From the NCBI GenBank assembly GCA_965222205.1, contig OZ244932.1, positions 558,001 to 622,000 on the forward strand: a DNA stretch of 64,000 nt, written 5' to 3'. Positions 18,625 through 27,619 of the stretch are shown piece after piece (within the stretch, counting starts at the first letter, position 1; each line of letters starts with the position of its first letter). Source of the DNA: RHLJ01 sp965222205 (GTDB lineage Bacteria; Bacteroidota; Rhodothermia; Balneolales; Balneolaceae). Below the pieces are notes generated by a model, which was not told the DNA's origin, searched no databases, and saw only the letters and a list, made by a program, of their open reading frames with translations. A program made the position numbers and the translations under genes.

Positions 18625-19800
18625 ATGAGCAATTCCGAGTCCAAAAATTTTTACACAGAGCTACCAGTTTTTAACGATGGTTTGATTAACCATTTGTCCT
18701 ACCCAAACCGGTTTAAAAAAGTGCCTGCAGACTGGCACGTGGTTATTACAGACATAAAAGATTCTAGCCGTGTTATTCGGGAAGGTATGCATCAGCAAGT
18801 AAATCTCGCTGCTACTGCTTCCATTATTTCGGCCCTGAATATTGCCCGGTCAAAAAGGGTGGAATTCCCATTCTTCTTTGGCGGGGATGGTGCTACGTTG
18901 CTTATCCCAAACCTGATGCATGATGATGTGATCAACGCTCTTTCTATATATCAGGGAAATGTGAAGCGTGCCTTTGATTTCGATTTAAGGGTAGATGAGG
19001 TGCCGGTTTCTCAACTCTATGCTGAAGGTCAGCTTCTCCTGCTTTCAAAAAACAAACTCAGTAATAAACATACCATACCCGTAGTATTGGGAGAAGGATT
19101 GTTATATGCTGATGAGTTGATCAAAAAAAAGAGATTTAAGCTAAAACAGGAAGCCGATCGGGACGCATTGAATCTTGACGGAATGGAATGCAGATGGGAT
19201 GCCGTGAAACCTCCCGAAGTGACTAAACAGATCGTATGTCTTTTATTGAAGATTCAGGCAGGATATGATCAGGCAGCTGTTTTTAGTAAGGTATTCACAG
19301 CAATTGAGAATATATATGGAAGCTACAAAGATCGGCGACCGATCTCAGTGAAAGGATTAAAACTAGCGGCAAGTATTGAGCGATTTAAAGCAGAAAATGA
19401 ACTTAAATACGGAGAGTCTTCCGCTAAAAGAGTAGTAAAAAGTATTGCTGGTTATGCTATTGGCAAAGCCTATCTGAAAAAGAACTCCGGGAAGAATTAT
19501 TTAAAAGACCTGGTGGAACTCTCGGATACTTTAGTAATGAATGGGATGCTTAATACAGTAATTTCAGGTACAGTAGAACAGCGAACCCAGTTAGAAGCTA
19601 AACTCAATGATTTAGAAGAATCCGGGGAAGTTTTATACGGGATGAATATTTGTAGAGAGAGTATAATGTCTTGCTATGTACAGGATAGGATCAATAACCA
19701 CGTTCATTTTATCGATGGAAGTGAAGGTGGTTACACCGCAGCTGCGTCTATTCTTAAAAGAAAGATTAAGTCTATAAAAGAACCAAATAAGTCAGCTTAA
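18625..19800 (+). CDS. DUF3095 family protein, nucleotidyl-cyclase-like
   Basis: This protein of 391 residues matches DUF3095 along its length. The N-terminal half resembles a class III nucleotide cyclase fold: VVITDIKDSSRVI (residues 39-51) sits where cyclases have the metal-binding FxDIxxST motif, and FFFGGDGATLLIP (about residues 83-95) resembles the cyclase GDG motif. The C-terminal half is helical, with no known domain. No signal peptide or membrane helix is seen, so it should be cytoplasmic. The role is not established; a nucleotide signal is a fair guess from the fold. Its last 29 bp overlap the convergent DUF5916 gene. Confidence 0.85.
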   Translation: MSNSESKNFYTELPVFNDGLINHLSYPNRFKKVPADWHVVITDIKDSSRVIREGMHQQVNLAATASIISALNIARSKRVEFPFFFGGDGATLLIPNLMHDDVINALSIYQGNVKRAFDFDLRVDEVPVSQLYAEGQLLLLSKNKLSNKHTIPVVLGEGLLYADELIKKKRFKLKQEADRDALNLDGMECRWDAVKPPEVTKQIVCLLLKIQAGYDQAAVFSKVFTAIENIYGSYKDRRPISVKGLKLAASIERFKAENELKYGESSAKRVVKSIAGYAIGKAYLKKNSGKNYLKDLVELSDTLVMNGMLNTVISGTVEQRTQLEAKLNDLEESGEVLYGMNICRESIMSCYVQDRINNHVHFIDGSEGGYTAAASILKRKIKSIKEPNKSA

Positions 19801-21982
19801 TGATGGCCACCTGATTATTCATAATTAAATTTCTTCTTGGATCGAAGGTTGCTTCATTATCCTCTGTTAAATGATAGGAGGTATTGTATACAAGAAATAA
19901 ATCGCTGCCGGGAGTATGGATCCAGTTCACTCGAATATTAGCTCTGAAATCTCTGGAGAAATTATCGTACTGGATCAATGTCTTTGTAAATAATTTTCTA
20001 CTAATTGCTCCAAGAATCGAAACGGAAGCGGTGGTAGCGTCAAACTCTCCATTGGCAACAGGAAGATCGATGACGGTGTGATTTATAGAACTTTCAAGTG
20101 TTAAATGTTGAGATTGACGAAACCCTATACCAATATTATAGCCGGTTCGGTTCCCATTAAAAAATTCTCCGAAAGAAACCGAAGTTCTTCCAAATATTCG
20201 TCTGCTGGAATCGGTTTCTCCATACAACCTGAATGATGAAAAGGTATAGTCGCCTGTTGGAATTACTGCATCCGGACGAATATTGAAATCAACAGCAAGG
20301 CGTTCAAACTGATTATCAAACTCAATACCAAAACGGTCGCGTCTGCTGAATTCTATGGCACCCTCCAGTTCAAAACCGGTGGATTGCTTATTTCCATCCT
20401 GACCTTCTATATAATCATACAGACCAAAGAAATTTAACCTGTTAATAGAAGGAATAGCTTCAAAATTAACTTTAGGGGTGTAACCCAGCCGGGTATAGTA
20501 CTCCCTCATATTTTGTCTTCGAACGAAACCTAACGCAGGCTGGTAGTTTTTTCCAACATTAGTGTAGGAAAACCGGGCGCTATACGTATCATTTCTCAAA
20601 TTTAAAGCTACATTTCCTGCTGCATCATTCAATGATTCCGTTGCATCCCAAACATTGGTAACCCAACCTGTAAAAGAACTGGAACTGCCAAAGCGGTATT
20701 GGGTATCGACACCGAGTGCCCGGTTAAATGTATCAGCTGTTTCCAGATTGGTGAAGATAGCTCCGGCGGTTGCTCTTGGAAAAATATCCGATCTCAATCG
20801 AATTACAGAGTTATTCTGCGAGTTTGATCCAAGAAAATCACCCATCTTGTCGCCGGTTTCAATGTTTAAAGCACCCACCGATACATTCCCAACCTGACCA
20901 GTCATTCTTACACCGGCCAGAATCTCATTACTGAGGCCAATTCTTCTTGAGAAAAAGGTTTGGGTTGAACGAAGATTTCCATGTTCGAAAAGTCCGGATC
21001 GCTCGAGAAAGAACTCTCTTTTTTCAGGGAAGAAGAGATTGAAACGGGTAAGATTTAGCTGAACATTATCGGCTTCTACCTGGGCAAAATCTGTATTTAC
21101 CGTCATATCAAGAGTAAGGTTTGAGGACAAGCCGTACTTAACATCCAGGCCCATATCGAATTCTTCTTTTACATCGGTTGCTTCTACTGCTATATCATTT
21201 CGAACTTCCTGAACTCCGGTTATTACATAAGGCTTAATCTCCAGATTTTTACCTCTCCGCACATTTTTAATTCCTTTCAGAGTACCGTATTGAGAAACTG
21301 CTGCAAGAGCTGCGAAATTACCAAACTCAAGCCCGATTCGGGGCCACATCACACGTTCGTTCTTCCGGTTTATCGTGCGTGATAACATCAAACCAAATTC
21401 GAGTTCTTCTTCGTCAGGAAAGCGCAGCTGACGGAAAGGAATAGACACCTCCAAAGTCCAGCCCTCTTCGTCAATTACGGTTTCACTGTGAAAAACTGCA
21501 TCCCAGGAAAAACTGGTTATCGAAATGCTTTCATCGGTAATAGTGGCATCATCCTGAGTACCTAAAGCGTTCACCTCAAAAAGGTAGGCATTGCGACCAT
21601 CCATGTAGGTATCAAGAGCAATGTAAGCATGGTCGTCACGATCATTCCTGCCACCACGCTCTAGATTTTTAGCGCGAATTAACTCCGGATTTTTATCATA
21701 AAACCTGAACGCGAAATACAGATAGTCTTTATCGTAAGCTATTCTTACTTCCGTCTCTTCGGTTGCAGGACTTCCATCGCTGGGCCAGACTTGTGTAAAT
21801 TGAGTAATAGGGTATATGTTTCTCCAAACTTCATCGTCGAGATGTCCGTCTATTCGGGGAGGGTTATCAATCCGAACAGCAGTAACTTCATCTGATCCGG
21901 GGTTGCTTGATTGCGCGTAAGAATGAGAATTAAAAGCCGGAAAGATTAAACAAACCGCCAGCATTTTGTATAGAAATCGCAT
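19772..21982 (-). CDS. DUF5916 outer-membrane protein with CBM9-like N-terminal domain
   Basis: After a signal peptide, residues of about 35-215 form a family-9 carbohydrate-binding-like domain (PPRIDGHLDDEVWRN, VRIAYDKDYLYFAFRFYD, YMDGRNAYLFEVNALG). The remaining 500 residues are alternating strands typical of DUF5916, predicted to be an outer-membrane beta-barrel (NLTLDMTVNTDFAQVEADN, FFPEKREFFLERSGLF, SRRIGL). The length of 736 is normal. The protein is common in Bacteroidota and has no known substrate. It is convergent with DUF3095 and shares 29 bp with it at the 3' ends, which leaves no room for separate terminators. Confidence 0.9.
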   Translation of the reverse strand: MRFLYKMLAVCLIFPAFNSHSYAQSSNPGSDEVTAVRIDNPPRIDGHLDDEVWRNIYPITQFTQVWPSDGSPATEETEVRIAYDKDYLYFAFRFYDKNPELIRAKNLERGGRNDRDDHAYIALDTYMDGRNAYLFEVNALGTQDDATITDESISITSFSWDAVFHSETVIDEEGWTLEVSIPFRQLRFPDEEELEFGLMLSRTINRKNERVMWPRIGLEFGNFAALAAVSQYGTLKGIKNVRRGKNLEIKPYVITGVQEVRNDIAVEATDVKEEFDMGLDVKYGLSSNLTLDMTVNTDFAQVEADNVQLNLTRFNLFFPEKREFFLERSGLFEHGNLRSTQTFFSRRIGLSNEILAGVRMTGQVGNVSVGALNIETGDKMGDFLGSNSQNNSVIRLRSDIFPRATAGAIFTNLETADTFNRALGVDTQYRFGSSSSFTGWVTNVWDATESLNDAAGNVALNLRNDTYSARFSYTNVGKNYQPALGFVRRQNMREYYTRLGYTPKVNFEAIPSINRLNFFGLYDYIEGQDGNKQSTGFELEGAIEFSRRDRFGIEFDNQFERLAVDFNIRPDAVIPTGDYTFSSFRLYGETDSSRRIFGRTSVSFGEFFNGNRTGYNIGIGFRQSQHLTLESSINHTVIDLPVANGEFDATTASVSILGAISRKLFTKTLIQYDNFSRDFRANIRVNWIHTPGSDLFLVYNTSYHLTEDNEATFDPRRNLIMNNQVAIIKLTYLVLL

Positions 21983-22210
21983 CAGTAAATAATTGGTTAG
22001 TGCGAGTTATTGATATGACTGACCCCCACCTGAATGCCTATCCAAACTCCATTTTTTTTGAATATATGAAATTAGAGGAGAGAAGAGTTTCTGTTTACAA
22101 CTTCTTGCAACTCCCCGGCGGAAAACATATTCCTATGTGCTCTATACTCTTTTAGTAGTCGAAACCGGATTAAAAAAATTCAGGAATGGTTTTAAAGGTT
22201 CTTGCATAGC

Positions 22211-22252
22211 TCCTCCAAAACCTGCATACTCATCGGGTTAACTTTTGGAGGA
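22211..22252 (+). promoter_or_regulatory. Perfect inverted repeat covering the symporter ribosome binding site
   Basis: TCCTCCAAAA (22211-22220) is the exact reverse complement of TTTTGGAGGA (22243-22252). The second arm holds the strong Shine-Dalgarno GGAGG of the downstream gene, whose ATG is at 22256. In the RNA, a 10-bp stem with a 22-base loop would hide the ribosome binding site. This suggests translational control. Confidence 0.6.
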
Positions 22253-22255
22253 AAA

Positions 22256-22516
22256 ATGGATCGAGACTTACAGGGATACTGGAAAGAGAATCTGAAATAC
22301 CTTGGGATACTTCTTAGCATTTGGTTTATCGTTTCCTATGGCTTTGGGATTCTTCTCGCCCCAACACTTAATGAGATTAAAGTTGGAGGCTTTAAACTCG
22401 GGTTTTGGTTTGCGCAGCAGGGCTCTATTTACACATTCGTAATTCTCATTTTCGTGTATGTATACCTGATGAATAAGCTGGATAAGAAATACGGTGTAAA
22501 CGAGGAGGACGACTGA
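22256..22516 (+). CDS. Small subunit of a sodium/solute symporter (DUF4212)
   Basis: The start is the ATG at 22256 because of the GGAGG 4 bases before it; an upstream in-frame ATG has no such site. The 86-residue protein has two membrane helices (about residues 14-35 and 50-72) and the DUF4212 pattern: YWKENLKYLGILLSIWFIVSYGFGILL and GFWFAQQGSIYTFVILIFVYV. DUF4212 proteins are found next to, and work with, the large SSS-family subunit. Its stop overlaps the start of that gene (TGATG). The strong RBS is buried in an inverted repeat. Confidence 0.9.
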   Translation: MDRDLQGYWKENLKYLGILLSIWFIVSYGFGILLAPTLNEIKVGGFKLGFWFAQQGSIYTFVILIFVYVYLMNKLDKKYGVNEEDD

Positions 22517-24282
22517 TGGATGTACAAGTCTGGACCTATATATTAGTAGGCATTACATTCTCGATTTATATCGGAATTGCAATATGGAGTAAAGCAGGAT
22601 CAACCAGTGAATTTTATATTGCTGAAGGCGCAGTGAGTCCCCTTACCAATGGTATGGCTACCGCAGCAGACTGGATGTCAGCAGCAAGTTTTCTCTCTAT
22701 GGCGGGGATCATTTCATTTATGGGATATGATGGCTCTGTTTATCTGATGGGTTGGACGGGTGGATATGTACTTCTTGCTTTATTACTAGCTCCATACCTC
22801 AGAAAATTCGGGAAATTTACCGTACCTGATTTCATTGGAGATCGTTACTACTCTCAGATAGCCCGAACTGTGGCGGTTATTTGTGCATTAATTGTCTCTT
22901 TCACTTATGTAGCGGGGCAGATGAGAGGAGTCGGCCTTGTATTCTCCAAATTCCTTGAAGTAGACATTTTCTGGGGGGTAATCATCGGAATGGCTATTGT
23001 CTTTTTCTATGCCGTATTGGGTGGTATGAAAGGAATCACTTACACTCAGGTAGCTCAATATTGTGTGCTCATTTTTGCTTTTATGGTTCCAGCTTTTTTC
23101 ATTTCATTGCAGCTCACAGGAAGTCCGATTCCACAAGTAGGTTTTGGTTCAACCTTGAATGACGGTTCAGGGATGTATTTATTGGATAAGCTTGATCAAC
23201 TCCATACCGAGCTTGGCTTTGCTGAGTACACTTCGGGGACTAAAAGTATGCAGGATGTCTTTTTTATTACCGTTGCACTGATGGTGGGAACTGCGGGACT
23301 TCCCCATGTAATTGTTCGGTTTTTTACGGTTCCAAAAGTAAAGGATGCCCGGATTTCAGTAGGATATGCACTTATCTTTATCGCGATTTTGTACACTACA
23401 GCACCCGCTATTGCTGTGTTTTCAAGAGTTAATTTAATCGAAACGGTAAGCGAACAGCCTTATGAAGAGATGCCAGCCTGGTTTAATACCTGGGAAGAAA
23501 CCGCACTCCTAAACTGGGTTGATAAAAACGAAGACGGAATTATTAACTACGCACCCGGTTCCGCCATAGTTGGAACTCCGACCATTCAGCGTGATGGTCT
23601 CTTCGAGATTGAACGAGGGAAATTTAATCAGGTACTCGTTACTAACGAACCTGCACCGGGTCCAAATGAATTATATGTAGACCGGGATATTATGGTACTG
23701 GCTAATCCCGAGATCGCTGGACTCCCGAATTGGGTAGCAGCACTTGTTGCAGCCGGGGGATTGGCAGCAGCACTTTCAACCGCAGCAGGATTACTACTCG
23801 TAATTTCAACTGCGGTTTCTCATGATCTAATAAAGAAACAAATCAACCCGGATATCTCTGATAAAGCGGAATTGCGCTATGCTCGTATTGCAGCAGCTGT
23901 GGCAGTGGTCGTAGCTGGATATTTTGGAATCAATCCCCCTGGCTTTGTGGCTCAGGTAGTGGCTATTGCCTTTGGATTGGCAGCTGCATCCTTTTTCCCT
24001 GCGATTATACTTGGAATCTTCTATAAGAAGATGAACCGTGAGGGAGCAGTTGCCGGAATGGTAGCCGGACTTCTATTCACACTTTCCTACATTATCTTTT
24101 TCAAAATCGCTTTTCCAGAATTAAACACCCCCGAAAACTGGTGGTTTGGAATTTCCCCGGAAGGAATAGGGACTTTAGGGATGCTGGTGAATTTGGTGGT
24201 TTCTTTGGCAGTCGGAATGATTTACCCCGACCCCCCGGAAGAAGTACAGGAGATGGTTGAGAATATCAGGTATCCGAAGTGA
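22516..24282 (+). CDS. Sodium:solute symporter, large subunit (SSS family, ActP-like)
   Basis: This protein of 588 residues has about 13 membrane helices. It carries SSS-family motifs, such as FYIAEGAVSPLTNGMATAADWMSAASFL near the N-terminus (here split into shorter matches: GMATAADWMSAASFLSMAGI), GQMRGVGLVFSKFLE, GTAGLPHVIVRFFTVP and a late AAALSTAAGLLLVISTA. These point to the acetate/lactate/pyruvate-type branch paired with a DUF4212 subunit. A soluble loop of about 80 residues near 310-390 contains DKNEDGIINY, an EF-hand-like Asp loop. Uptake of a small organic acid with Na+ is the likely job. The stop is followed by a strong terminator. Confidence 0.92.
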   Translation: MDVQVWTYILVGITFSIYIGIAIWSKAGSTSEFYIAEGAVSPLTNGMATAADWMSAASFLSMAGIISFMGYDGSVYLMGWTGGYVLLALLLAPYLRKFGKFTVPDFIGDRYYSQIARTVAVICALIVSFTYVAGQMRGVGLVFSKFLEVDIFWGVIIGMAIVFFYAVLGGMKGITYTQVAQYCVLIFAFMVPAFFISLQLTGSPIPQVGFGSTLNDGSGMYLLDKLDQLHTELGFAEYTSGTKSMQDVFFITVALMVGTAGLPHVIVRFFTVPKVKDARISVGYALIFIAILYTTAPAIAVFSRVNLIETVSEQPYEEMPAWFNTWEETALLNWVDKNEDGIINYAPGSAIVGTPTIQRDGLFEIERGKFNQVLVTNEPAPGPNELYVDRDIMVLANPEIAGLPNWVAALVAAGGLAAALSTAAGLLLVISTAVSHDLIKKQINPDISDKAELRYARIAAAVAVVVAGYFGINPPGFVAQVVAIAFGLAAASFFPAIILGIFYKKMNREGAVAGMVAGLLFTLSYIIFFKIAFPELNTPENWWFGISPEGIGTLGMLVNLVVSLAVGMIYPDPPEEVQEMVENIRYPK

Positions 24283-24406
24283 ATGATTTTTTGGCTGTAG
24301 TAATTTTTTTTTAATACATTCTGACAGATGAAATACTGTAGCACTTGCTACCTGATTGTTTTCTAGCTTAAGGAAGAAATTGAGAAAACAGGCTGCTTTC
24401 TTGCGG

Positions 24407-24459
24407 AAACTCCGCATACCTTAATAATTCAAACAATTATGGTATGCGGAGTTTTTTTT
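24407..24459 (+). terminator. Strong rho-independent terminator, possibly an attenuator
   Basis: A perfect 14-bp stem (AAACTCCGCATACC with GGTATGCGGAGTTT) is followed by eight T. It ends the symporter operon. Only 37 bp separate it from the next plus-strand start at 24497, and I see no promoter in those 37 bp. So transcription of the next operon may pass through it under control. Confidence 0.9.
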
Positions 24460-24496
24460 ATGTCTGAACTTTATCCAATGATCATAAGGAGTCAAA

Positions 24497-25462
24497 ATGA
24501 TCACTTCTAAAGAAATTGAGGAAACTTATCACTCAATCAAAAAGCAGATTGAGAAGACATCTTTAGTTTATTCGCCGAAACTAAGTATGCGTTCGGGCGC
24601 GAATGTATATTTGAAGATGGAGAATCAACAGCGAACCGGATCGTTTAAGTTAAGAGGTGCGCTAAATAAGATTAAAAGCCTGAATAGTTCAGAATACTCA
24701 AAAACTTTTGTTGCGGCATCTACGGGGAATCACGCTGCTGCCTTTGCCCATGTTTGCAGTGAGATGAAATTAAAAGCAGTATTATTTCTTCCAAATGATG
24801 CAAGTCCTGCTAAGGTAAAAGCAATTGAGCACTATGATATTGATATCCGATATCACGGCGAAAACAGTATGGAAACCGAAGTAAAAGCCACAGAATTTGC
24901 CAATGAGATTGACGGAGTTTTGATCCATCCCTATAACGATATTGAAATCATTAAAGGTCAGGGGACATTAGGTATCGAGATTCAGAATCAATTACCAGAT
25001 TTTGAAATTGTTATGGCTCCTGTTGGTGGTGGAGGTTTAATTTCCGGGTTAGCCTCATATTTTGGCGAAAATGAAAATGTAGAAGTAGTGGGCTGTCAAC
25101 CAGAAAATGCCGCTGAGCTGTATCATTCGTTAAAGGCGGGTTATATCGTTGAACCCAGTAAGCTTAAAACTATTTCCGATGCTACTGCGGGTGGTTTGGA
25201 AGAAGACTCTGTAACTGTAGATATTTGTAGAAAATATTTATCAGGCATTGAGCTTTGTTCTGAGGAAGAGATCAAAAAAGCGATCGCGTTTCTGGTTAAA
25301 TACCATCAGACACTTGTTGAGCCCGGTGCGGCATTAGCGGTTGCTTGTTTGTTAAATACAAAGAAATATGCGGGCAAAAATGTGGTGGCTGTACTAACCG
25401 GTAAGAAGATAAATATGAAGTTACTAAACGAAATTCTATCAGATTATGGCGACGATTATTAG
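24497..25462 (+). CDS. PLP-dependent threonine dehydratase-like enzyme (EutB-like)
   Basis: This enzyme of 321 residues belongs to fold-type II PLP enzymes. The Schiff-base Lys51 lies in RTGSFKLRGA, AASTGNHAAAFAH follows, and the phosphate-binding loop is VGGGGLISG. The length fits a dehydratase without the regulatory ACT domain, as in serine/threonine dehydratases, serine racemase or the hydroxyectoine-utilization enzyme EutB. The direct link with an ornithine cyclodeaminase-like gene favours an EutB-like role. The ribosome binding site AAGGAG precedes the ATG. Substrate identity is open. The last 17 bp overlap the next gene. Confidence 0.88.
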   Translation: MITSKEIEETYHSIKKQIEKTSLVYSPKLSMRSGANVYLKMENQQRTGSFKLRGALNKIKSLNSSEYSKTFVAASTGNHAAAFAHVCSEMKLKAVLFLPNDASPAKVKAIEHYDIDIRYHGENSMETEVKATEFANEIDGVLIHPYNDIEIIKGQGTLGIEIQNQLPDFEIVMAPVGGGGLISGLASYFGENENVEVVGCQPENAAELYHSLKAGYIVEPSKLKTISDATAGGLEEDSVTVDICRKYLSGIELCSEEEIKKAIAFLVKYHQTLVEPGAALAVACLLNTKKYAGKNVVAVLTGKKINMKLLNEILSDYGDDY

Positions 25463-26396
25463 GGAAGAGGAAATTCAGACCATTCTTAAGAATATTGACT
25501 TAGTAAAAGCTATGGAGGAGGCATTCATTCAATATAGTAATGGGAATAGTGTGGTTCCTCCTGTTGGGGAGCTTTTATTTAATAACCCCGATGGTGAGGC
25601 TCATATCAAATATGGATATATAAAGGGAGAGGAATATTATGTAGTGAAAATTGCCTCTGGATTTTATGAAAATCCGAAACTTAATTTAGCTTCCAGTCAG
25701 GGTGTGGTTTTGTTATTCAGCCAAGAAACAGGGGAGATTAAAGCCGTACTATTAGACAACGGTAAACTGACTGACATCAGAACAGCCGCGGCAGGAGCCC
25801 TGGTAGCTACCCATTTTGCCCCCAAAAAGGTTAAAGGAATTGGGGTAGTAGGAACAGGAATTCAAGCTAAGCTCCAACTAAAGCTTCTTCTTAATGTAAT
25901 AGACTCTAACGAAATATGGGTATGGGGTAGAAATCAAAAAAAAGCAGAAGAATTAGCCAACGAATTCAAAAAAACGAAGAGTATAAAAGTAGCTAAAAGC
26001 ATACAAGAGTTAGCAAAAAATACTAACTACATTGTTACAACGACTTCATCAAACAAGCCACTTTTAAAGGCTGAAGATATTCGCCCCGGCACTCATATAA
26101 CCGCAGTTGGTTCTGACACAGCTCATAAGCAAGAATTAGATACCGAGATCTTAAAGCAAGCAGATCTTGTAGTAGTGGATAGTCTTTCTCAAAGTGAAGA
26201 AAGAGGAGAGGTGTATAAAGCTTTAAATAGCGGAGCGATTTCAAAAAATGAAGTGATTGAACTCGGAGCTGCTCTTCAAAATAAAGAACTCCAAAGAACC
26301 AGTGAAAATCAGATTACGGTTGCAGATCTGACCGGAGTCGCTGTTCAGGATATGGCAATCGGAAAAGCCGTTTACGAAAATTATAACTTAACATAG
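25446..26396 (+). CDS. Ornithine cyclodeaminase/mu-crystallin family protein (EutC-like)
   Basis: This protein of 316 residues has the family's NAD(P)-binding motif GVVGTGIQAKLQLKLL (about residues 134-149), DIRTAAAGALVATHFA and ITAVGSDTAHKQELD. Members convert ornithine to proline, reduce cyclic imines or deaminate amino acids. In ectoine degradation the partner of EutB is EutC, of this family. It starts inside the dehydratase gene (17-bp overlap) and ends 6 bp before the aminotransferase, so the three genes are one operon. I cannot tell the substrate. Confidence 0.88.
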   Translation: MATIIREEEIQTILKNIDLVKAMEEAFIQYSNGNSVVPPVGELLFNNPDGEAHIKYGYIKGEEYYVVKIASGFYENPKLNLASSQGVVLLFSQETGEIKAVLLDNGKLTDIRTAAAGALVATHFAPKKVKGIGVVGTGIQAKLQLKLLLNVIDSNEIWVWGRNQKKAEELANEFKKTKSIKVAKSIQELAKNTNYIVTTTSSNKPLLKAEDIRPGTHITAVGSDTAHKQELDTEILKQADLVVVDSLSQSEERGEVYKALNSGAISKNEVIELGAALQNKELQRTSENQITVADLTGVAVQDMAIGKAVYENYNLT

Positions 26397-26402
26397 CTTA
26401 CA

Positions 26403-27521
26403 ATGAATATTCCCATTTTTGAACTGGAAAGAGTTCAGTCTCTTTTCGAAAATACGGTCGACTACAATCTTACCGAAAGCGGATTCCATCCTTATACTTT
26501 GAAGGAGTTACTTTCTGAAGAACAACTAGAGGTGTTGTCTAATACCGTACTGGGCTATGGTCAAACCAATGGCGCTATTTCCCTGAGAGAATCTATCAGT
26601 GCAATTTACGAGGGAGTAGGTAAGGACAACGTATTGGTCACCAATGGATCTTCTGAGGCAAACTTTGTGGCATGCCATACCTTGCTCGAAAAAGGAGATG
26701 AAGTGGTAATGATGGTTCCTAATTACATGCAGATATGGGGAATAGCGGAAGAGATGGGATGTATCCCAAAAGCATTTCATCTGAAAGAAGAAAACAATTG
26801 GGCTCCTGACCTCAAAGAACTGCGATCAAAAGTGACTCCTAAAACAAAGATGATCGCAATCTGTAATCCAAATAATCCAACTGGATATACGCTGAGTCAG
26901 AAGGAAATGGATGAGATAGTTTCAATTGCTAAGAGTGTTGATGCCTGGATATTCAGTGATGAAGTATACCGGGGAGCTGAACTTGATGGAAATACCATAC
27001 CTAGTTTTGTTGGGATGTACGACAAGGTGATGGTGAATGGCGGATTATCAAAAGCGTATGCACTTCCTGGTTTGCGATTAGGCTGGCTTGTTGGCCCGAA
27101 AGATAGCATTGATGATACCTGGGCATATCACGATTACACTTCGATTACAGCGGGTATTATGAGTCATTATATTGGGGAAATTGCCCTTCAACCAAAAAAG
27201 AGAGCCGAGATTCTTGACAGAAACAGAACCATGTTGAATGAGAACCTGAGGGAAGTAAAGCAATGGTTGGATCAGTATGGAGATTTATTTGAGTATGTAG
27301 AACCTAAAGCAGGAGGGATGCTTTTTATAAAATACAATCTTGACATAAACTCAACAGAACTAGCTGAATGGTTAAGGAAGGAGAAAAGTGTATTTATCCT
27401 GGCCGGAGATTGCTATGGAATGGATCATTACTTCCGAATTGGGATTGGAGAGCGGAAGGAGTATATACTTTCCGGTCTCGATCGGATTAAAGATGCACTG
27501 AAAGATAGGTATGGGATATAG
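26403..27521 (+). CDS. Fold-type I aminotransferase
   Basis: This protein of 372 residues is a class I/II aminotransferase. It shows NPNNPTGYTLS, a SDEVYRG motif and the PLP Lys217 in GLSKAYALPGLRLGW. The N-terminal arm LGYGQTNGAISLRESIS is also typical. It is the last gene of the PLP operon. With a dehydratase and a cyclodeaminase before it, the operon probably breaks down or rearranges an amino acid. Substrate prediction from sequence alone is not safe. No terminator is obvious after it. Confidence 0.9.
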   Translation: MNIPIFELERVQSLFENTVDYNLTESGFHPYTLKELLSEEQLEVLSNTVLGYGQTNGAISLRESISAIYEGVGKDNVLVTNGSSEANFVACHTLLEKGDEVVMMVPNYMQIWGIAEEMGCIPKAFHLKEENNWAPDLKELRSKVTPKTKMIAICNPNNPTGYTLSQKEMDEIVSIAKSVDAWIFSDEVYRGAELDGNTIPSFVGMYDKVMVNGGLSKAYALPGLRLGWLVGPKDSIDDTWAYHDYTSITAGIMSHYIGEIALQPKKRAEILDRNRTMLNENLREVKQWLDQYGDLFEYVEPKAGGMLFIKYNLDINSTELAEWLRKEKSVFILAGDCYGMDHYFRIGIGERKEYILSGLDRIKDALKDRYGI

Positions 27522-27619
27522 ATGTATTGATGCTGCATTAGAACCCATTCTTTAATCACGCCTTACGGTGTTCCGAAAATATCAGAATTAGTGTTAGGTC
27601 TTGGTTCTACAATTTGTAA

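Noticed and set aside
24497..27521. Complete ectoine degradation operon
   Set aside because: The hydrolase and deacetylase genes are missing, so only a EutB/EutC-like resemblance is claimed.
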